A DNA stretch of 62,485 bases. It comes from Bacteroidota bacterium. Lineage in GTDB: Bacteria > Bacteroidota > Ignavibacteria > Ignavibacteriales > Ignavibacteriaceae. Positions within the stretch are counted from its first letter, which is position 1. Each line of letters begins with the position of its first letter. Shown here in pieces: positions 57,801-62,485 of this stretch. The notes beneath the pieces were generated by a model, which did not search any database, was not told where the DNA came from, and worked only from the letters and a program-made list of their open reading frames with translations. The position numbers and the translations under genes are program-made. The DNA is taken from the NCBI GenBank assembly GCA_021813585.1, contig JAKAJV010000073.1:1-62485 (forward strand). The letters are read 5' to 3'.

Positions 57801-59087
57801 CCTTTTATTAATTCTAATACTAAATTATTTGTAGCATTAACTGAAAATAAAATTCCATTTTCATGGTATGGGCAAACAGAAGTTGATTACTGCGAGCGTA
57901 CAATGCTACCTTCCGATGGGAAAGGATTTGCAATTGATATGGTAAACCATAATTCTGTTTCTGTTCCTTTTAATTTAACGATTCAGCCTTCCTGGTCATT
58001 AACAAATCTTGAACTTGTATCTTGGATACAAGATATATATACCAGAGAAGTTTTTAATACAACAAAAGTTAAATTAATTGATCTTTCAACATGGCAAGCA
58101 AATATTAATATTAAGGATAACGGAAATGTCTCACAGTTACTAACTTTTGGTCAGTCACCAATAGGTAAGGATGGAATAGATACAGCATTAGGCGAAGCGC
58201 CGCTTCCGCCGCCAGCGTTCGGATTTGATGCAAGATTACATTTACCAACCGGAGATGATTCTTGGAAGGATTTTCGTTCTTCAAACTTGGATACTGTTAC
58301 ATGGTTAATAAAATTCCAACCGGGAGAAGGCGGCTATCCAATTACCTTTTCTTGGGATACAACAAAGTTACCCCAAGGTAGTATTTTCTTAAAAGATGTT
58401 ATAACCGGAACTATTGTAAATGTTGATATGAAGAGAAATAATTCATATACATTAACAAACACTGGCATAACCTCATTAAGAATTGAATTTGTAAAAACAA
58501 AGCAAGATGTTCCGGTAGAACTTACTTCATTTACAGTAACAGCAAATAAAGATGAAGTAGCTTTAGAGTGGCAGACTGCAACGGAAAAAAATAATTCGGG
58601 TTTTGAAGTTCAGAGAAGTAAAGATCGTAACGAATATGGTAAAATTGGATTTGTAGAAGGAAACGGAACTACAACAGAAATTCATAAATACAGTTTTAAA
58701 GATATAAAACCGCCCACTGCTAAATTATATTATAGATTAAAACAAATTGATTTCAACGGCTCAGCAAATTATTCAAACGTCATTGAAGTTGATCCGTCTC
58801 TGCCAACAATTTTCAGTTTATCGCAGAATTATCCAAATCCATTTAATCCATCTACAACAATTAAATATGGATTGCCTTTTGTAAGCGATGTAAGAATAAC
58901 AATATATAATCTATTGGGTCAGGAGATTGAAACGTTAGTAGACGGAACTCAGAATGCCGGTTACCACGAGACAACGTGGAATGCATCAAATAAAGCTTCG
59001 GGGATATATTTATATACAATTACGGCAAATTCATTGGATGGTAAAGAAAAATTCCGTTCGGCGAAGAAACTAATTTTATTGAAGTAA
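54810..59087 (+). CDS. Giant T9SS cargo: SBBP beta-propeller plus Omp28-like domain
   Basis: The 1425-residue secreted protein has a signal peptide, an N-terminal region shared with SBBP-repeat proteins (about 40-260), and seven SBBP units (about 265-755; each has a DxxGxAYITG core and YSTYIGG), enough for one seven-bladed propeller. An adhesion-type beta domain follows (about 760-870). A thioredoxin-like Omp28 domain comes next, with CGFS at Cys887-Ser890, where a second Cys would be needed for a dithiol. Then come a fibronectin-like segment (VALEWQTATEKNNSGFEVQR, about 1250) and the T9SS sorting domain (NYPNPFNPSTTIKYGLP, about 1335 to the end). It is probably a surface protein; the ligand is unknown. 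Confidence 0.88.
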   Translation: MKNIFLLCVLIITISFLLYTKTNAQLIDNPQQALNNVNHYFFIANKGQWNPEVKYLARIGGMNAWITNTGVVYDYYKLEKNIDQTKMQKINPKEQIAFEVMNTTIKGHVVKMEFIDGNKNITCLQNDKKEGYYNYFLSNDKSKWASFVPLYGNVELKGVYNNIDVKYYYDNGKLRYDYIAQPGADVSQIKLKYDGQDNISVNENGELILKTSIGEVTNGKIYAYQLDNGNKKEVQCKFEQRQDGTIRLKAASYDAKKELIIDPLVYSTFIGGDASVGTYSRGNSIAIDNAGNAYIKGSAGDVHYPTTTGSYLTQLGSCGFITKLNVNGSGLVYSTFIGTYLYYPLRVYGKDNSLAIDKNGNVYVTGNTLQDFPTTQGAFQTTYGGGSGGKDIEFGDAYVTKLNSTGSELIYSTYIGGSGDENACAIAIDTVGNAYITGTTNSVDYPITSGAFQTVYGGGSGNIFTGDAFVTKLNTTGSALIYSTYIGGSNNDYSNSIAVDAAGSAYITGHTSSQDYPITSGAFQTTYGGATVTDYNGNVYGNAFITKLNSTGSGVIYSTYIGGNEADVSNSIAVDSGGYAYITGWTKSSNYPITKGSYQTKMISSDVAIYSEVFLTKMNSTGSDLVYSTFIGGGGYGDAGCAVTIDNIGNAYITGYTKSQIYPTTPGAFQTIYKGDVINKLNDAFITELNTTGNRLIYSTYLGGSGDDLGNSIVIDDSENAYITGQTSSIDFPTTNEAYQKYYKGGYYDVFVTKINIQQISPKHDVGILKVNGTNHFTGGMQYTPSVQILNFGTSQESFNVLCKIYDYKGNFLTQSSQAVTNLVPDSIQTVNFTPYTLTDNYLYKVGFTTQLTGDLNIYNDTLAEYINTYSTSKKAVLVEIASGTWCGFSPPAQLGSNDLINNGKNVSIIAYHSSDTYATNESWDRSIGYYGISNFPTTLFDGTLKSVGACYSNMYSSYLPLYESMYSVKTPLDISIAGKVTTKNNYNITINVQKLAPFINSNTKLFVALTENKIPFSWYGQTEVDYCERTMLPSDGKGFAIDMVNHNSVSVPFNLTIQPSWSLTNLELVSWIQDIYTREVFNTTKVKLIDLSTWQANINIKDNGNVSQLLTFGQSPIGKDGIDTALGEAPLPPPAFGFDARLHLPTGDDSWKDFRSSNLDTVTWLIKFQPGEGGYPITFSWDTTKLPQGSIFLKDVITGTIVNVDMKRNNSYTLTNTGITSLRIEFVKTKQDVPVELTSFTVTANKDEVALEWQTATEKNNSGFEVQRSKDRNEYGKIGFVEGNGTTTEIHKYSFKDIKPPTAKLYYRLKQIDFNGSANYSNVIEVDPSLPTIFSLSQNYPNPFNPSTTIKYGLPFVSDVRITIYNLLGQEIETLVDGTQNAGYHETTWNASNKASGIYLYTITANSLDGKEKFRSAKKLILLK

Positions 59088-59105
59088 AGTGGAGAATAAA
59101 ACTAT

Positions 59106-61484
59106 ATGAAAAAATTATTAGTTAGCGCAATTATAATAGTTTTTATTTCCAGCTTTTTACTTAAAGGGCAGCAGGTGCATAGAGGAGGTTTATTAATTGA
59201 AAATATTTCTAAAGCTCCCTGGATAAAAAAAGCGGAACCGAAAAAAGTATTATATAAGTTAGCATCACTTGCTGATAATTCAGTCAATTTACCGCCGGTA
59301 GGCAATCAAGGAATGCAAGGAAGCTGTGTAGCCTGGGCATTCGGCTACTACTATAAAACTTATCAAGAATGGCAGGAACATGGCTGGAGCGTTACAGACC
59401 ACAACCATATTTTTAGTCCTTCATTTATTTATAACAATATAGATGGAGGTGTAGACGGCGGCTCTTTTTTTTCGGATGCTATGAAATTACTTTTAGAAAA
59501 TGGCTGCGCTACAATTGCTGAATTCCCTTATCAAAGTGATTATACATTATTTCCGAATGAATCAGTATATCGCAATGCAATAAAGTATAGGGCAGACTCA
59601 GCATACTATATTCAAACCAATAACATGACCGGAATTGAACAGGTTAAACAACTTTTGGCAAGCGGCAATATAGCAATTCTCGGCATAAACATTTTTGGAA
59701 ATTTCGATAACATTAATAAATACAACAATACTTATTGTGTAAAGGATACAACAGGAAGTTTCCGCGGGGCGCATGCCCTTACGATAGTTGGTTATGATGA
59801 TAACAAAGCAACTGATGATGGAACCGGCGCTTTTAGGTTGGTCAATCAATGGGGAACTTCCTGGGGAGATAATGGATTTTGCTGGATGTCCTACCAGGCA
59901 GTTATGGATTCTACTTTATCCGGTAGATATGTTTTTTATACCACCGATAGGATACATTATTCTCCAACAATTATTGCATCAATTCAAATAACGCATCCGA
60001 ATATAAATGTATTGAAGTTAGGATTTGGAATAGGATTAAACAATGCCCCTATATATTCAAAGAATTGTTTTGATTTTTATATGAGCACAAATCGAAATCT
60101 TCCACCAAGGCAATTTCCAAATAACAAAATTGATTTCGATCTTTCCGATGGTTTAGCATATATAGATACTGTGCAAAGCAATAACATTTACTTGGGGACT
60201 CAAAGTACAGTGGTAGGAATTGTCAATAGTTTTTCAATTACAGATTTACGAGTTAGATATACGTCAACATCAACCGAGACGCCAAGATCAATTCCAGATA
60301 ATAACCAAAGCGTTTTTACAAATATTAATTTTAAGGTTTCGTACCAAAGTAACATTGCGACTTCAAACGTAGCTTTGCTGCCTGGTTGGAATCTTGTATC
60401 TGTTCCAGTCATCGCTGATAGTATGTCTTCAAGTTTACTTTTTTCGGGCGCCAATTCGCCAGTGTATAATTACACTGATAAATACAATGTAGTAACGAGC
60501 CTGGAAAACGGGAAGGGATATTGGATAAGATATCCAGATGCTGATACGGTTAGCATCACCGGTCGAATTGTAAATAGTACTTCAATTCCGGTAACAGCGG
60601 GCTGGAACTTAGTTAGCGGCTATGAAAAGGATGTTAATATAAGTCAGGTAACGACAACGCCATGGGGCATAATAAACTCCCCATTCTACGGATATACAAA
60701 TAAATATGAAGTAACTAGGGTAATGGAAGCCGGTAAGAGTTATTGGGTAAGAGTAGGCCAAGATGGCGTTATTAATATAGAAAATGCACTTGCAAAAAAT
60801 AATAATCAAATAATTCCACAAGGTGATATAAAACCTACATGGATTAAAATAATTGTAACGGACAGTAAAGGAAATAGTAGAATTGTTTACGGCACTACCG
60901 AGGCTATGAACTTCGACAATTATGTTTTACCACCATTACCGCCAGACGGAGTGTTTGATGTAAGGTGGGATAGTAATAAACTGGCGGATGAAATAAACAG
61001 TGGTGCAAAAGTTTTGGTAATTCACTCTGCTAAATATCCTATAACGTTGAAAGTTGTAGACGGCGATTTAAATATTAGTGATAAGATAGGTGGACATGTA
61101 ATTAACGCTGAAGTGAAGGATGGGCAAAGCATTGTAATTTCGAATCCAGGAATAGAAAGGTTGCAGATAAAGCCGATAGAATATCCGCTGGCATACGAGT
61201 TATTCCAGAATTATCCCAATCCATTTAACCCGATAACTGCAATAAACTACTCAGTTCCTAATGCCGGTTTAGTTACAATAAAAGTTTACGATATTTTAGG
61301 AAATGAAGTTGCTACTTTAGTAAATGAGGTAAAAACACCTGGCAATTATAAGATAGAATTTAATGCAAACGGGCTTGCAAGCGGGATTTATTTCTATAGG
61401 ATGCGCGCTTCGACCCATCTATTCGCCGGGCAGGCAAACTCACCAGCCTTTGTTGAGACGAAGAAATTATTATTGCTGAAATAA
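59106..61484 (+). CDS. Secreted papain-like cysteine protease with T9SS sorting domain
   Basis: The 792-residue product carries a signal peptide and a C1A peptidase domain (about 50-275). Its catalytic residues are Cys74 in GMQGSCVAWAFG, His223 in GAHALTIVGYDD and Asn247 in VNQWGTSWGDNGF. Two similar segments follow (GWNLVSVPV...GKGYWIRYP and GWNLVSGYE...GKSYWVRVG, about 420-555), evidently duplicated. The T9SS sorting domain closes it from about 697 (NYPNPFNPITAINY). Near the end an extra stretch, THLFAGQANSPAF, interrupts the usual RAS-FVETKK junction. It starts 18 bases after the SBBP gene, so they may be cotranscribed. Confidence 0.9.
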   Translation: MKKLLVSAIIIVFISSFLLKGQQVHRGGLLIENISKAPWIKKAEPKKVLYKLASLADNSVNLPPVGNQGMQGSCVAWAFGYYYKTYQEWQEHGWSVTDHNHIFSPSFIYNNIDGGVDGGSFFSDAMKLLLENGCATIAEFPYQSDYTLFPNESVYRNAIKYRADSAYYIQTNNMTGIEQVKQLLASGNIAILGINIFGNFDNINKYNNTYCVKDTTGSFRGAHALTIVGYDDNKATDDGTGAFRLVNQWGTSWGDNGFCWMSYQAVMDSTLSGRYVFYTTDRIHYSPTIIASIQITHPNINVLKLGFGIGLNNAPIYSKNCFDFYMSTNRNLPPRQFPNNKIDFDLSDGLAYIDTVQSNNIYLGTQSTVVGIVNSFSITDLRVRYTSTSTETPRSIPDNNQSVFTNINFKVSYQSNIATSNVALLPGWNLVSVPVIADSMSSSLLFSGANSPVYNYTDKYNVVTSLENGKGYWIRYPDADTVSITGRIVNSTSIPVTAGWNLVSGYEKDVNISQVTTTPWGIINSPFYGYTNKYEVTRVMEAGKSYWVRVGQDGVINIENALAKNNNQIIPQGDIKPTWIKIIVTDSKGNSRIVYGTTEAMNFDNYVLPPLPPDGVFDVRWDSNKLADEINSGAKVLVIHSAKYPITLKVVDGDLNISDKIGGHVINAEVKDGQSIVISNPGIERLQIKPIEYPLAYELFQNYPNPFNPITAINYSVPNAGLVTIKVYDILGNEVATLVNEVKTPGNYKIEFNANGLASGIYFYRMRASTHLFAGQANSPAFVETKKLLLLK

Positions 61485-61554
61485 CTATGCAAGGAGGTTG
61501 TCTTGTAAGTTAGGGATATAACACTTATGTTTAATATCAGTAATGAAAGAATGA

Positions 61555-61836
61555 ATGATAGTTTCATTTGGCGACAAAAATACTGAAAGTATTTGGAACG
61601 GTATCCCTGTCAGAACTCTCCCAATCCTAATTCAACAGATAGGGAGGAGAAAGTTAAGAATGTTAAACAACGCAGAGAATTTAATAGACTTAAAAACCCC
61701 TCCTTCAAATAGGCTAGAGAAATTAGCGGGAAGTTTCAAGAACTTTTTCAGTATAAGGATAAATGATCGATGGAGAATGATTTTCAAATGGAACGAAGGA
61801 CATGCTGAAAAAGTTAGCATTATAGATTATCATTAA
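61555..61836 (+). CDS. higB: HigB-like toxin (RelE superfamily)
   Basis: The 93 residues match the HigB family of ribosome-dependent mRNA interferases: MIVSFGDKNTESIWNG, RRKLRMLNNAENLIDLKTPP, and RLEKLAGSFKNFFSIRINDRWRMIF, with the basic active-site pattern. The toxin gene precedes the antitoxin, the usual order for higBA. It sits between a T9SS protease and a sorting-domain remnant. Confidence 0.93.
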   Translation: MIVSFGDKNTESIWNGIPVRTLPILIQQIGRRKLRMLNNAENLIDLKTPPSNRLEKLAGSFKNFFSIRINDRWRMIFKWNEGHAEKVSIIDYH

Positions 61837-61850
61837 AAAAGATATAAACG

Positions 61851-62135
61851 ATGAAAAGATTATTAAACATACATCCGGGTGAGGTTTTATTGGAAGAATT
61901 TTTAAAACCAATGAACATAAGCGCTTATAAATTATCAAAAGATTTAGGCATTCCTCAAAACAGGACCTCGGAAATTCTAAAAGGCAAACGCAGCATTACT
62001 GCAGATACTGCACTAAGATTAAGCAGTTATTTCGGTACTTCAGCTAAGTTTTGGCTTGGTTTACAGGATGATTATGATTTAGAGGAAGCTTTAGTCAATA
62101 AAAGAGATGAGTTAAAAAAAAATAAAAAGAACTGA
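61851..62135 (+). CDS. higA: HigA-like antitoxin
   Basis: The 94 residues include a helix-turn-helix (ISAYKLSKDLGIPQNRTSEILKGKRSITADTALRLS) and the family signature IHPGEVLLEEFLKPM with FWLGLQ. HigA neutralises HigB and represses the operon. It begins 15 bases after higB, so the two are cotranscribed. Confidence 0.94.
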   Translation: MKRLLNIHPGEVLLEEFLKPMNISAYKLSKDLGIPQNRTSEILKGKRSITADTALRLSSYFGTSAKFWLGLQDDYDLEEALVNKRDELKKNKKN

Positions 62136-62220
62136 AATAAACGCAGCTTAAGTTTATTGCCCAATATGTCTCTATGTAAAGGCAACACTTATATAAAGCA
62201 TAACCTTCCTAATCTTTCTT

Positions 62221-62485
62221 AATCCAACAACAATAAACTACTCGGTTCCCAGTACCAGCTTTGTTACAATACTTGTGTGCTGGCTTACCAAAATTGGTCA
62301 CTAAGTGAAAAGTTTATGATATGCTTGGTAGAGAGACAACAACGCTCGTTAATGAGAAAAAGAAACCCGGAAATTATAACGTGGAAGTCAACGCAAGCTC
62401 AGCGAGCGGTGCTTTGACTGGTTTGACAAGCTCACCAACCAACTCGACAACCTTTGTGGAAACGAAGAAATTAATTATTTTAAAG
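62221..62485 (+). pseudogene. Broken remnant of a T9SS sorting domain (runs off the window)
   Basis: From 62221 the translation NPTTINYSVPSTSFVTI matches the middle of a sorting domain. Then about 35 unrelated bases and a frame change intervene. From 62309 it resumes as KVYDMLGRETTTLVNEKKK...FVETKKLIILK to the last base. The second part contains the extra stretch TGLTSSPTNSTTF between NASSASG and VETKK, as the papain-like protein does. No start, signal or cargo domain is left. The stop must lie beyond the window. It may be a decayed duplicate of the upstream gene's end. Confidence 0.8.

Noticed and set aside
1-62485. tRNA or rRNA genes
   Set aside because: I looked for GGTTCGAATCC-type T-arms and conserved rRNA words and found none outside coding sequence; a tRNA scan would settle it.

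Overview
The window looks like a chromosomal segment of a moderately AT-rich Bacteroidota/Chlorobiota-group bacterium, most likely of the Ignavibacteria type. Three secreted proteins end in the type IX secretion C-terminal sorting domain (NYPNPFN... followed by SGIYxYxLxxxG...KKxxLLK). The trp promoter matches the Bacteroidota form TTG-N19-TAnnTTTG, and a DUF4834-like small membrane protein is present. Unlike many Bacteroidetes, clear Shine-Dalgarno sequences precede many genes, and at least eight genes appear to start with TTG. This placement is inferred from gene content; no rRNA or tRNA gene is visible.

Layout. 0.1-2.6 kb holds a Rec-PAS-histidine kinase and a lone receiver protein. 2.9-13.2 kb is mostly rightward housekeeping: efp-accB-accC, gcvH, guaA, a TPR protein, a TPR/periplasmic-binding lipid-envelope type protein, radC, a small lipoprotein, a LysM protein and phoH. 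13.3-15.4 kb has mazG, a RidA-like gene and xth. 15.5-24.4 kb is a leftward tryptophan operon, trpL(leader)-trpE-G-D-C-F-aroF-trpB-[mntA-hepT]-trpA, with a toxin-antitoxin pair lodged between trpB and trpA. 24.5-26.9 kb is an accessory patch with two related lipoproteins (one interrupted by a stop) and a lipoprotein gene frameshifted at a C7 tract. 27.1-30.7 kb has panD, an exported protein, a LytR_C protein, rsfS and argS. 30.7-35.5 kb is leftward (comF-like, VWA membrane protein, phzF-like, surE). 36.5-44.9 kb is rightward (pgeF, a YafQ-type TA pair, folB-folK, deoxynucleoside kinase, DUF4834, GT9 glycosyltransferase, Ppx/GppA, lepA, lepB). 45-47.3 kb has a secreted subtilase and a small protein. 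47.8-53.2 kb has an O-methyltransferase, a helical protein, marR, a YigZ-like gene and uvrA. 54-62.5 kb is accessory: ORF6N protein, a giant SBBP/Omp28 T9SS cargo, a papain-like T9SS cargo, higBA, and a broken T9SS sorting-domain remnant running off the end.

The most interesting local system is the trp operon control region. A 31-codon leader ORF with three consecutive Trp codons ends next to a segment that can pair with the 5' arm of a strong intrinsic terminator ahead of trpE. This is the geometry of ribosome-mediated attenuation, driven from a promoter that would leave almost no 5' UTR before the leader ATG.

Three dispersed intergenic repeat families (A: GTTACGC-bounded; B: about 246-bp hairpin-rich tandem units; C: about 120-140 bp GC-rich) and three toxin-antitoxin modules mark the flexible parts of this region.
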